NCBI RefSeq assembly: GCF_019320115.1
Contig: NC_089598.1
Location: forward strand, 86,629,560 to 86,693,559
Source: Miscanthus floridulus
Taxonomy: Eukaryota; Streptophyta; Magnoliopsida; Poales; Poaceae
Length of the DNA: 64,000 nt
Direction: 5' to 3'
The notes under the pieces were generated by a model. The model ran no database searches, had not been told where the DNA came from, and saw only the letters and a program-made list of their open reading frames with translations. Shown here one piece after another: positions 45,846 through 57,150 of the stretch (its first letter is position 1; every line of letters starts with the position of its first letter). The position numbers and the translations under genes are program-made.

Positions 45846-47415
45846 AAAGAGCATCCTATAGTTTGTTAAATAAAAAATACTGATCTAACCAAATATTTGG
45901 ATAGGCGAAATTTCTGAGAAGGTGCGTAATATCCAAAGGGTTCTATGTAAAAGGGGTAAAAAAATACATTAATTCCATAAAATTAAACTTTGATCAATAG
46001 TTCAGCCGAACAAGCATTTGTAAAATCCCCGTAGCGGAGATGACGGCGGCCTTTGCTTCTTTCAAAATAATACGTACTCGAAGAACGGCGAATTTTGTAG
46101 CGCACCTAGCGTCTTGCAGAGGAGTCTGCAGTCCAATTATAATCAAATTACTTGAGTAATGAAGCTATGTTTTTTCCCCAAAAGAAAGAAGAAGTATGTG
46201 TGAACTTCCGTAGCATTTCATTTGTTCACTTGATTTAACATGTTATTATCTTAAGGAAAAATTGTCTTAAGCTGGTGTCTTTTTATTACTTCTAGTTACT
46301 GTATTAATATTACTAGTATCATATTCAGAAAATTGATCTGATTTATATTTCAAACTAGGATTCATGGGTATTTGGCATTTTTCATATGAAATTTCTCAAA
46401 AACAAATGTTACAGGAATGGTACTGTCCGAAATCAGTTGTTCGCTCTATCATGTTCTTATCAGCCGGATTTATCAGTTATGTTATAATATTTTTCTTTCA
46501 CAACAAAACAGCTTCAATAGCTGCTGTACCTGTCAATGGCTCTCGGCGCAGAGAATCCAGCATCAACGTATAGCGGTGGACCCCACGCACGTTGAACCCA
46601 CCTTCGGGCTTCGGACATCCAGGCCACTCCAAAACAACGCAGCAACTGCACCCTGGCCCCACGGAAAACCGCGATGTGGACCCGACTATTCAGGAAGCGT
46701 CGAACCGAAGGCTAGAAACCCTGTCCGTGTCGGGCGCCCTGATCCGCGGCCGGCGTGCAAAGCGCCGCGGGCCCCGAGGGTGATCTGCGCGTGCGCTTCT
46801 CGCCTGCCCGCTGCCTGCACCGCCCGCGTCGTCGCGCTCGCCGCCGGCGACCCACCCAGGTGTCCCCGCCGCCCTAAGGGCCCACTTGGCCGGTGACGCA
46901 AACAGTGACCGGAGGCCGGCCGTGCGCCGTGACGTGCGTGGGTCCAGGTGGACGCCGGCCTCGCCGCCCGCGGGCGCGCGCGCGCGTCCGTCCCTGTCGT
47001 GCTCTAGGTGGTCTGCGACGGGACACGGCGGATTGACCACGTTGAACCCCGGCTTCCGCCTTGTGTGCTTCTTTTTGGTGGCGTGTTCTCTCTTGTCGGC
47101 GCAGGCTCAGCCTCAGGTGCCATGCATGGCACATGGCAGATTCTCTCGGCCGCGCGCCGCCTCCGGCGGACGATGGCGACGGCGCCGCGGTGTGCCGACC
47201 GAGCCAGTCCGCGGTGGTCTCGTCGTTCATGGAGCTGTGGGTCCTTAATAATTAGAATAAATAGTTGAGGTGTTTCGATCGACGAGGGCATCGCTAGCAG
47301 GCTGACATGTGGAGTCAAAGTGATAGCAAGACATCACTAGCGAAGCCAGCAAGATATATTGTTGATTATTAAAAGAAAACAACAAGATATATATATTCGT
47401 TTTGCAAGGAATATA
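45846..47415. other. Intergenic, with a GC-rich block, no gene recognised
   Basis: AT-rich to 46560, including a decayed TGTTCG-family copy near 46460-46530. Then GC-rich to about 47250, where several overlapping frames open on both strands without recognisable domains. The GC block could be a captured promoter or exon, but nothing supports a product. Confidence 0.4.
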
Positions 47416-47417
47416 TA

Positions 47418-48615
47418 TTGGGGACGCCTAGCGCCCGGATGTTCAGTCTGAGGCCCGCGTCCGGACCCCACCTACGCTCGCACCAGCGTGCTTGCATAAA
47501 AAAACCAGCACCCTCTCGCATGCGCCTGGGTTTCACATGCCCATGCGGGGCCTACGCCGTCCGGACACTGCCCGCGCCGCTAGACTACACGCGGGGACCG
47601 CTCGCGTCCTCTCTACTTCTCACGCGCATTGCACATGTGCAACAACCGACCTACTTTTGAAATATCCAGATGCAACACTACAACATACGTCTGAAGACAA
47701 ACAAAACACTTGGAAACATGCTTCTGAAACACTTGAAAACCATTGCAAACATATGCAATATTCAGATAAAACATTTGCAGCATATATGTAAAACGTATGC
47801 AACATCCAGATAAACACACTTGCAACAAATACGTTCTAAAACACCGATGAACATTGGAAATATACCTTTGCAACATACATGTACAATCATTGCAACATAT
47901 GCAACATTCTGATATACTTTTGCAACATTCATCTGAAACAATTGCAACGTACCTCTGAAACATACGAAGGACTTGAAACATACGCTTCAACATGTGTTTT
48001 TAGCACATCGTAACATCTCCTTGCTGCTTGCGAAATAGAGGCTCGCTGACGTGTGGAATTTACTGGAGGCAATTGCGTCGTCGCCACCATCGACCAAATG
48101 GACTCTGCCTACTACGAGGCCAGCAAAGACCCTTTTCGTGGGCGCTGGTATCGTGGGCTCGACACGTAGCCCCGGCAACCGGCGCCATAGTCCCCACCAC
48201 CATCGGATCTCTCGTCATGCAATGGATCTGGTGGAAGGAGTAGCGAGGCAGAGTGAGGTGGAGGGGCGCAGCGCGAGATGCAGGTGAGTGGCCACCGTGC
48301 CGGGGGGCCGCGCGCGCACGGCTGAGCACCGCGGGGCTGGGCATGTGCAGTGCGGAGGTGGCCACGCTTTGGGTCATGTCAGGAGAGAGGGAGAGGGAGA
48401 GGAAGGGGAGGCCGAGGCGGAGACGCGGATAGTGCGGAGCCAGCTGCGTCGACTCGCGTGGGTGGGAGCAGCGGTGTCATCTACGACGGCCGCAGGTACA
48501 GAGTGGAGTGGTCCCTTTTTTTCTTTCTTTCTTTTTGCGATGCGGGTGAGCAGCGTGGTGCCGCGCGATGCAGGGGCGTGAGCGGGTTGGTCCGTCACGG
48601 ACGCCTGGGTCTAAT
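47418..48615. repeat. Unclassified repeat with degenerate GCAACATACG/TGAAACA arrays
   Basis: The unit opens with GGACGCCTAGCGCCCGGATG. From 47640 to 48010 it consists of drifting short repeats (TTGCAACATACGTCTGAAAC type, about 20-27 bp each), which give an odd Met/Cys/Phe-rich frame on the minus strand (47613-47993). A GC-rich segment follows to about 48600, ending near GACGCCTGGGTCTAATC. This layout looks like a dispersed grass transposon, but ends and duplication were not resolved. Confidence 0.4.
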
Positions 48616-49766
48616 CATTATCGATATATTCTGACGTGTAATTACTGGTTACTTATTACAACAGACCAATTCTCCAAGCAAAGCAACTGGTTTATTTGCC
48701 AATTGACGATGGAGCATTTCTTCAAGGCTGATGAATGGCGTTGACCTAGCGACAAAAGTTTGGACATAGGAATTGTGCAGCAGGAGAACGTAACCTACAG
48801 TCAATGTACGGCACCTCGCGCTTGACATAACAGTGGTCGCATTTTATTACGTATACTCTGCTGTCTCCGCCCAGTATTGCTCCCGCTCCGTGGGATCGGA
48901 TGGTCGACGACGCGGCGCGGCCGGCCGGCCAGCCGGCCGGGTGCTGACATTATTGACGGCACCTAGGAGCTCCTTGCAGCCTAATTTCTCGTCGGAGTTC
49001 AACTCCCGCCGGCCGCGACTTTGACGTCTCGATCGATCTGTAAGTTTGTGCCACGGAAAGAACACCTAGCGGGCCGGTGAGCCGCCTTCCGGCCTGCACA
49101 TTTTTGTCTCTCTCTCTCTCCACCAACTCATTGTTGCCGCTCGGATGGACTTATTTCCCCATCACGTACTACGTGCGTAGAATCACGAATTCCACGAGGA
49201 ATTCCAGCCACAATTTATATGTCTGCGTGGGAGGAGTGCTAACAATAAACTAGTACGTACAACTTTATATGGTTTGGGCAACAAACCGTTTAATAATTTG
49301 GCTATGTTTCCTTAGCTTTTTTTTTTTACAAAAAGCCATGCGATGCACTTTATTGATTATTATTAAACATGGTTACATAGTGTATCAACGTTTCAAGAAT
49401 AAAACCAGGGATTCATCGACCCAAATACAACTAGTATCTTTCAAATTGATTTGGCCTGTTACTAGTAATTTTCATTCCTGACTCAGCTCCCGTACGTACG
49501 TACACACTCCCTTTACGAAACTCCAGAAAGAACGAAATAGCATCGGGTGGTGCATCAGCATCTTCACGTACCATCCGTTCCTATCCGGTGCCACTAAGTC
49601 CTCTGCTCCTTTTTTTGCAAGGACAATTTCCTAGCAAGCACAATCATACGCACCTTTTTCTTCTCCAACCGGAGGAATAACATATATACTTTTTGGCACG
49701 TATATATCAACCAACGGTATATAGCAAAAAAATATTCTCTTATTATGCCTTCGTATCAACCACACT
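48616..49766. other. Intergenic, with a GGCC-rich palindrome
   Basis: No gene seen. A CG-rich near-palindrome (GGCCGGCCGGCCAGCCGGCC) lies at about 48919-48938. Otherwise AT-rich with CT runs (49108-49120) and ACGTACGT repeats at 49490-49503. Confidence 0.45.
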
Positions 49767-49934
49767 CAGTGGCGGATCCAGGATGAGCACCTCAGGGGAG
49801 GCTAATCAATAGAGATTTAGAACAAATGTTGAAGATTAACGATGAAATCACATTTTTTCTACAGTAATATCAAGGCAAAATCACTCTCCCGGGGGGGCTG
49901 CAGCCCCCCAGCCCCCCCCCTGGATCCGCCAATG
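49767..49934. mobile_element. hAT-type MITE with perfect 8-bp target duplication
   Basis: 168-bp element with ends CAGTGGCGGATCCAGG and, inverted, CCTGGATCCGCCAATG (one mismatch). ACCACACT flanks it on both sides (49759-49766 and 49935-49942). An 8-bp duplication and CA...TG termini define a hAT-derived MITE. The interior includes a G/C-run palindrome around 49890-49918. Confidence 0.92.
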
Positions 49935-50786
49935 ACCACACTACAAATTAAAATCAGAGTCACGTATATGATATGAATATGGCATTGTTTAGATCCAGGG
50001 TATAAAGTTTTGGGATGTCACACCGGATGTTACATGAAGACATCGCACGGGGTGTTCGGATACTAATAAAAAAACAAATTACAGAATCCGCCAGTAAACC
50101 GCGAGACCAATTTATTAAACCTAATTAATCTGTCACTAGCACATGTGTTACTGTAGCACTTTATTGTCAAACCATGGACTAATTAAGCTTAAAAGATTCG
50201 TCTCACAAAGTAGTCGCAATTTGTATAATTAGTTATTTTTTTAATCTATATTTAATATTCTATGTATGTGTCAAACATTCGATAGGATATGTGTAAAGTT
50301 TTGACGGAGGATCTAGACAGAGGCTATATGATGATGTTGCCGTCGGATCTTTCTGGACATGAAAGCAGTGATAGATGATGTTCCACTCAAACACTATATA
50401 ACAACAAGGCCGTCCTTGTTAGAATAGTGGTGTGACCTAATAATTTGGTCGTCCTCGTCTATCTCCACCACATGTTTGTTTTCTTGCACTTTAATTTGTG
50501 GCTGGGAATGGGATGGTGACCGCCCCCGCCCTACGCTGATGCTGCTTGTCCAGTGTTGGATCGTCACGCATGCATGGACTCACGCTTCTTTAGACAACAC
50601 CCAAATTTTTTTGGGCGGGGACATGCATGGCACAGGCCACGTACCATGGGTGAGAGCTAATCTTAGAGTTCGAAGAGGGTTTACCATGAGCGCGCAGGGC
50701 ACCATGGAGGAGGAGGCGGCGGCGGCAACAGCTTGAGACGGTCGTTGTCGCCGTTGTCATGAGTTCGACCTCCGCCGTGCCTCTGC
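49935..50786. other. Intergenic up to the BAHD relic
   Basis: No supported gene. The 86-codon frame at 50476-50736 has no family motif. The missing N-terminal part of the BAHD relic (with HXXXD) is not found here. Confidence 0.4.
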
Positions 50787-50841
50787 TCGTATGCCTCCAC
50801 GTTCGACCTCCTCGCTAGGCTCTTATGGAAGTATCTGACCG

Positions 50842-52006
50842 CACTACTACAAGAATCTTAACCGAGGCGGGCAAAAAGAGTTAACCAAGACGGTTTTGCC
50901 AATCGCCTCCGCGAAAAGGTCACGGTTAATCCGGCCTTAACAGAGGCGGTTGGCTGGTCGTCCGCCTCGGTTAATCAAATAAAAAAACAAAACAAATAAG
51001 AAAACTTGTGGAAAAGCCAACGAGCCCATCCATGGGCCCGCCGAGCCCATCCACGTTGTCGGATCTCGCCCGCCGGGATCTGCTGCCGTCGGATCCGCGT
51101 CACTCACCTCCGCAACCAGATCCGGGCACCGGGAGCGCCCCTGGGGAGGAGGGTACCGGATCCACCGGGGAGAAGGAGGGGGGCAGATCCACCGCCGTGG
51201 AAGAGGTAGGGGCCGGATCCGCCGCCGAGGACGAGGAGGGGGCCGGATCTGCCACCGGGGAGGAGGTGGGGGCCGGATCTGCCGCGCGGGGACGATGTTG
51301 GGGCCGGATCCGTCGTCGGGGAGGAGGTGGCGGCCGGATCTACCGCCGTGGAGGAGGAGCTGGATCCGTCGCCGGGGAGGAGGTGTGGGCCGGATCCACC
51401 ACTGGGGAGGAGGAGGGGGACCGGTTCTGCCATCGAGGAGGAGGTGGGGGCCGGATCTACGCCCCCACGCGCGTCGCCGGGCGAGACGGGCCGCGCTCGC
51501 CGTCGTGGTAGGAGGGAGAGGGAGGAGGGGCACTGCCATGGTGGGAGCGACGAGGGGCGCCGGCGTGGTTGGAGGGAGAGGGGGGAGGGGCTGGTGTGTG
51601 TGAGAGAGAGAGGAGGGAGAGGGGTCAGTCGATGCGTGGCTGACGGGCTGAGGAAGAGGGAGGAGTGGATGAGAGTGAAACCCTAGAGTCCCATATATAT
51701 ACTCCGAGCGATAAAGCGGGCTGAGATGGGCTTTTCTAAATCGCAGTGGACTTGGCCATATTAACCGAGACGGGCCTTATAAGAGGCCCGCCTCCGAAAA
51801 TGGGGGTATTTAAGGCCCGTCTCGGTTAATAGATTTTAGGACCGCCTCCGTAAATTGATTTTTCGAGGCAGGTTGATTATGATCATCTCGGTTAATAAAA
51901 ATGCCCACCTCGGTTAATCCCAGGCATTAACCGAGGCAGGTTGAAATGCCCGCCCGCCTCCAAGGCCCATTCCCAAATGCCTCACATAAGTTTTTCTGTA
52001 GTAGTG
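50842..52006. mobile_element. Non-autonomous CACTA element, 1.17 kb
   Basis: Begins CACTACTACAAGAA and ends TTTTTCTGTAGTAGTG, the inverted CACTA-type termini. Subterminal repeats of TTAACCGAGGCGGG and variants are dense at both margins (50868-50980 and 51760-51960) in both orientations, as needed for transposase binding. Flanking triplets are CCG and CCA, a near-match to the 3-bp duplication of the superfamily. There is no transposase; the middle is a GC-rich minisatellite. Confidence 0.88.
51030..51480 (-). repeat. GC-rich minisatellite in the CACTA interior
   Basis: A drifting ~24-33 bp unit around GAGGAGGTGGGGGCCGGATC is repeated more than ten times. It leaves a 200-codon Pro/Arg-rich frame open on the minus strand (50937-51539, with repeats like RWQIRPPP) and Gly-rich frames on the plus strand. 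These are compositional and no product is proposed. Confidence 0.65.
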
Positions 52007-52173
52007 CCACGGTGCCCACTCCGGAGCCCGATGAGGTGATGCGGATGATCTACATCATGAATGCCTACCGTGGCAAGTCCTGGTGTTGCCATCCCCGAGG
52101 GCTGCTATGGCAATGCCTACGCGTTCTCGGTTGCTGCCGCGACAGTAGGTGACCTTGCCGCGAAGCCGCTCGG

Positions 52174-52673
52174 TACCACCGTGGATCTGGAAATGAAGAG
52201 AAGAAGGGGGTCTGCTTGCTTATTTCCACTGGCCCAAACCACCTCGCGCGTTCCTTAGGTGCGTAGCGGCACAATCAGTACCATGCTAGGCAATGCCACG
52301 TAGGTCAAAAGCCAGCTTCCAAACTGTAAGTAGCACACTTAAACAACATTAGAGTGTCAGAAATGCATTTTGAGAGTTTGTGGATCTAAGTGGCACCCAG
52401 ACAAGTTCAAGCGACTAACATTAAAAAGAAAACTCAAAATTTTATGTAGAATCATGGGAAGTCTTCATGTAGGATAGGGATACTATAAAATTTAGGATAC
52501 ATGATAGGACCGATATCATTTTGATTTGGCAGGATCGAAGTATCGTAACATTCTAAGATAAAAATCGGGATACTGATAACCTTGTGAGTACCGAATGCGC
52601 TTAGCTTAGTCATCTACACATAATACCTGATTTCACACTTGGCGTAAAGAACCGCACCCAACGTCTTCACCAC
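52174..52673. other. Intergenic, nothing recognised
   Basis: Ordinary AT-rich DNA after the BAHD relic with no frame of note. Confidence 0.45.
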
Positions 52674-52775
52674 CCTGTTCGTTGATGCTAAAATTTGGCT
52701 TATGTTGAAATGTTGTGAGAGGAAAATACTATTCCATGGTTGAAAAGTAGTTCTGAATAAGCTCAAGCGAACAGG
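52674..52775. mobile_element. MITE of the TGTTCG family
   Basis: CCTGTTCGTTGATGC at the left and GCTCAAGCGAACAGG at the right are inverted ends. The core GTGAGAGGAAAATACTATTCC is present. ~100 bp. Confidence 0.65.
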
Positions 52776-53389
52776 TGACCCTACTAATATAATCTCTCTT
52801 GGCTCCTCATATGCTGCGTTCGTCATCATCACATCATCATGCAAATTATAACTGTACATATCTTTCTTGCTGGGCACCTCCTTTTGATACTCGTGATAAG
52901 AGCAGATGATGCCATGCAGGCAGCATCTGGCCACACTTGCATCTGGGGAAGCATATATATGGTCAGTAGAGTACAACCTTTATCATGTGTGCGACAAAAT
53001 TTTCAAAGATGGTGGACAAAGGTGGTGTGAGCCTCAAAGGACGCCCCAAAATTTTATTCCCACTTTATTTGATCATTAGCTAATAATAAAACAGACACAA
53101 AATCCAAAGGTGTATTCCTATCTGATTCACGCGCACTATAGCCCCTAGAGACACGTAAATATGCAAGTACAGGTCTCGGGACAAAATGCAAGAACTTAAC
53201 AAGTGTTTAGTCTGGGGACGCGTGGAGGGAATGAGACGGACCCAATCCAATTCAGAAGATGGGATGGACCCTGTTCTGTGTTTGATTCAGAGGATGGACG
53301 TACTCGTCCCTGTTTTATACTGGGTTGAGGGACATTAGGAGATGGGAGATGGGAGATGGGTTGAGGGACATTAGGATGGACTCATCGCT

Positions 53390-53492
53390 GATTTGCAATT
53401 ACGGAGCCATCATCTCAGATTGAGGGAATATTCTCTTGTGGGGACGGTTCCATCCTCTCGATTTGCAATTACGGAGCCATCATCTCAAATTG
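53390..53492 (+). repeat. 70-bp direct duplication
   Basis: GATTTGCAATTACGGAGCC followed by ATCATCTCA occurs at 53390 and again at 53460. Just upstream, GGGAGATGG is repeated and TTGAGGGACATTAGGA occurs twice. The second copy abuts the left end of the MITE at 53493. Confidence 0.8.
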
Positions 53493-53607
53493 CCCTGTTC
53501 GTTTGGCTGATAAGCCATGGCTGAAAGTACTATTGGCTGATTTGTTGTGAGAGAAAAATACTATTCGTTGGCTGAAAAAATACGGCTTATAAGCCAAGAG
53601 AACAGGG
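53493..53607. mobile_element. MITE of the TGTTCG family, best preserved copy
   Basis: CCCTGTTCGTTTGGCTGATA at the left pairs with CGGCTTATAAGCCAAGAGAACAGGG-type wording at the right. The TIR is near-perfect for about 20 bp, with the family core GTGAGAGAAAAATACTATTC inside. 115 bp, non-coding. Confidence 0.75.
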
Positions 53608-53765
53608 CGATTAGGGATGGCTCAAAACAACCCTTCATGAGCCATCCAACCAAACACATAATTAAATCTAGATACGATGTTATATCATGACTTTTCAGAG
53701 CTCATGCTCCACTTTGTAAGTATAGAGTTTTGTACATATTTCACTATGTGTATGCACACAAATTA

Positions 53766-54024
53766 CTATCTCTATCTGAAATAAATTAACTTCTAAAGTT
53801 GTCTTAAATGAAACTTTTGTAAATTTGACCGAATTTATAAAAAAGAACACCAATATTTACGGCACAAAATTAGTATTATTAAATACATCATAAAAAATAT
53901 TTTTATAGTGCACTTATTTGGTGCCATAGATATTGATATTCTTTCCTATAAAATTATTCAAACTCACAAAAGTTTATTTGATTAGGACAACTCTATAAGT
54001 TGACTTATTTAGAGATAGAGGGAG
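53766..54024. mobile_element. Stowaway MITE with TA target duplication
   Basis: The left end CTATCTCTATCTGAAATAAA and the right end (inverted) CTCCCTCTATCTCTAAATAA pair along about 40 bp, including the inner ACTTCTAAAGTTGTC/GACAACTCTATAAGT block. TA flanks both ends (53764-53765 and 54025-54026). 259 bp, AT-rich, no coding capacity: a typical cereal Stowaway (Tc1/mariner). Confidence 0.85.
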
Positions 54025-54026
54025 TA

Positions 54027-55946
54027 TTTTTTAAATATACTTTGCGAAGAATTGATCTAGGTGCAACAGGCGAAGAGAGTATATCAACTTCGGAGACATC
54101 ACCTTCTTGGAATATACCGTATTTCGATTTGCATGGTCAGCTAATGCAGGGGGTCCCCCTTTAGGACTCAGGTTTCTACGGAATTTTTTTTTTCCTGTTT
54201 CCAAAGTTGTCGTTATCGTGGCTTCAACTGTATATGTGGACAAAAGCACGCGGAAGGTGGTTTTTGTTTATCCAGAAGTGACGTTTACATATATGAAATG
54301 ATGGTATAAGTACGAGAGGATATTCTTTCTCGCATGAATAATATATACCTATGCTACTACAAAAAAAAAAGGTTTTTGAAGGCTCCGCTAATTTATCCTA
54401 TGCATCACCGTATCATTCGGTGGCACTGTGTTCTCCATTGTCTTCATACTTCCGCCTCTAATGATGTTCATGGAATGATCGGTTGGGTGGTCATTCTTTT
54501 CATCGTTTCATCCGGTGAACTCTATCTTATCTCTAGCGAAGCTTACTGATCATCACCGGATGAATTATTGCCTTTTGATCAATAGATCTTGTGTATGATC
54601 CGGCATGAGTTTTGACTCTTTTTGTGCTAGGATCTTGACCAAACTTGGATCCTGCATCCCTAGGACCTATATGCATGCATTATGATACCAAATAATAATA
54701 GCATTATGATACCAAATAAGTATCATTAGATTTTTCATCAATTATATTTTCATAGTATAATACCTATTTGATGTCACCCGAGGTGGAGGACGAAGCTGAC
54801 GAGTGGGGCCCACCTAAGCAATGAGAGGAGTTGCGGGACACGGCTCGCGGAGAGAGAGAGAGGGAAGGAGCCGCGCAGGTTAGTGCTGCTGAGGGCAGGG
54901 GCAGCTTGGTCTTTTCGCAAGGCGCCTCCATGCTGGCACCATGCCTTAGGCATGCCATGCAAGCAAAAATGGCCTTTTTTTTTGCAAATTTGTAAGAATT
55001 CTTCTCTCTTAGATGGCAAATTTGTAAGAAAATTTGGAAGGGTGCTATTTGATTGTGTGACATCCGAGAGAGTGTCAAAAAATATAAAAGCCCTGCTGCG
55101 GTAGTCTGTAAAGGCTTGATCTCGCCGCTACAATAAGGAAGAGATCACTTAGTGGACGAGTGGAAAGACGTTGCTTAAGGCCCTGCCAAGAGACCTTTGT
55201 TGGGTCACTCACGGCTTCCACAACAGAGATGTATGACACCTTTGGTCGATCAAACTTCTGTCAAACAAATATCCACGTCTCTTGATTGGTTTGCCTCATA
55301 TTTATTCATATTGCTTATATTTATTGTGCTTTCGCTTGTGTCTAATTGGGTGTGCTTGTTTATTATTGCAAGGGGCTGAGTGAACATGCAAATATACAAA
55401 GTGTTGCAAGGCCGGGTTTGGGACTATTCCTAGTCCGGCATCAAAGTTGGCCAGGCCCGACATCAGAGGCCGACCAGGCTGGGTTTGCCCGTGTGCTCTG
55501 ATAATTAGTTTTAATTGCTAATCTTTGTTGATAAATTTTTGTAGCCATCCCCCATTTCTAGGCATTGAAGCGGTCCTTTCAGAGGGACCACCGGCTATGG
55601 GGAGGGCCCGAGCTCCGATAGTGGAAGAGGACCTATGTGTGGATGACCAGATCCCAGAGCTATGGTGGTGGCAGCACCCTCCGTGGCCCATGCATTGCAG
55701 AAAGGCAGCAGGTCACCCGGACTCCCGGTCTCGCCGCCACCTCAACTTCTGGTGCCTCCACCGAATCTAGAAGAGAGGAAGCGAGAGGAGCAATACTAGA
55801 ATCTTAAGAATGGCAACAGTTTTTAAACCGTAGAGCATTATCTTGCACCACCGAGAGGCCAACGATAAGTTGCCGATGGTGGACCATCGGCAAGTTGAGG
55901 GTCAATGGTCCTATTTGTTGGTGGGCCGGCATGCATGCTTTCAGCC
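54027..55946. other. Intergenic, no gene recognised
   Basis: Short frames at 54107-54301, 54764-55104 and 55525-55770 were read. None shows a family motif. A short GC-rich stretch with a GAGAGAGAGAGAG run lies near 54850. Confidence 0.45.
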
Positions 55947-56056
55947 TGTTCGCTTGTTGGTTTCAGTAATGGCTTATCAGTCAGCCAACAGTGTTTTTCT
56001 CTCACAACAAACCAGCACCAGTCGGGCTTATCAGCCCAGAAACCAACCAGCGAACA
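55947..56056. mobile_element. MITE of the TGTTCG family
   Basis: TGTTCGCTTGTTGGTTTC at the left is inverted at the right as GAAACCAACCAGCGAACA. The core is GTTTTTCTCTCACAACAAACC. 110 bp. Confidence 0.75.
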
Positions 56057-56554
56057 TGACGTTTGTCGATAAAACCCCAGATGGGAACATTTTGTTTGAC
56101 AGTTTATTTCACCCGTTGGGAAATGCATTAAAGGATTAAAAGTCATAACTTATGTCTATACGTGGCAATTGTAACCATTTCCCATGTGTCAAATTAGGAC
56201 CACCACGAATTAATATTCCTAGTCAGCCATTTGTTATAATGGCAGACTGGTAGACGTGTAAGTATCGTCAATGCCTTGTAGCATCGACTATTTGATACAA
56301 AGACTGCTGAGTCAACTTGTAACCATTGGCAATACCTTAACCATTGGGCATTTCCATGGTTCCCGACCACCCGTTGGCCATTGTAATTCTTCGTTGGCAT
56401 AGAGTTTGTCTCTAGTAGTAGAGAGAGCGGCAGCTGAGGTTCTCATGCGGCAGCTGAGGTTCTCATGTGGGAGAGAGGGTACGACTGAGGATCTCACACT
56501 AGTAGAGAACAGACCTTTGATCCTCGGTTAATATGGGCTCTAGTCCTAGAATTT

Positions 56555-56830
56555 TGTGCGTCCGGGACTAGAGATACCTTTAGTCCCGGTTGGTGGCTCC
56601 AACCGGGACTAAAGGTCCCTGCCCAACGGCTACTGCGCTAGACAGAGGTGGCAGGTACCTTTAGTCCCGGTTGGAGCCACTAACTGGGACTAAAGGAATA
56701 CTTTTACTCCCGGTTGGTGGCTCCAACCGAGAGTAAAGGTCTACTCCCGGGCCGTGGCTGCGCCCGGGGTTGGAAAGTTACCTTTAGTCCCGGTTGGAGC
56801 CACCAACCGGGACTAAAGGTCCCCCCTTTA
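56555..56830 (+). repeat. Foldback subterminal repeats of the CACTA element
   Basis: TTTAGTCCCGGTTGGTGGCT is followed directly by its inverse, CCAACCGGGACTAAAGG. The motif and its TTACTCCCGG variant recur about five times in both orientations. Such subterminal arrays bind the element's own transposase in En/Spm-type transposons; here each pair can form a perfect ~17-bp stem. Confidence 0.88.
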
Positions 56831-57150
56831 TATCCCGGCCGTCTCCTTCCTCCCCGAGCCCGAGCTCAGCACATTTTGAAGCTCACTGCAGTAGTGTTCT
56901 TGCTTCCTCCCTCCCTCCATTGTTCCTCCATCCATTCTTCGATTCCTCCGTCGATTTCTTCGATTTCTCCGTCGATTCTTCAGTTGTAAAGGTTACCAAT
57001 CTCATACTCTCATTTTTCACCATTGTCTTATCTCATTTTGTTCACTATATATATATGGTTCTTTATTGTGGTTTTTTTCATTTGTAAGCAATTTGAGCTC
57101 AAAATCACTTCAAGCTTGCATATTTACATGAAAGAAGGTTAAAGTAGCTA

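Larger units (their letters stand above)
50787..52173 (+). pseudogene. BAHD acyltransferase fragment split by a CACTA element
   Basis: BAHD enzymes transfer acyl groups from acyl-CoA to alcohols or amines in the cytosol (for example cell-wall hydroxycinnamate conjugation). The left piece (50796-50841) reads ASTFDLLARLLWKYLT. After the 1.17-kb insertion the reading continues in a compatible frame at 52009 with TVPTPEPDEVMRMIYIMNA. A frameshift near 52075 then gives GVAIPEGCYGNAYAFSVAAA and GDLAAKPLG. The TF(D/E)xxA...LW and GYYGNAxAF-type segments are the central BAHD region. The HXXXD and DFGWG motifs are absent, so only about 90 codons remain. The substrate cannot be guessed. Confidence 0.72.

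Noticed and set aside
47640..48010. CRISPR-like array of short repeats
   Set aside because: Repeats are degenerate, without constant spacers, in a plant nuclear context.
50937..51539. 200-codon Pro/Arg-rich minus-strand protein
   Set aside because: It lies wholly in the minisatellite of the small CACTA element and has no domain.
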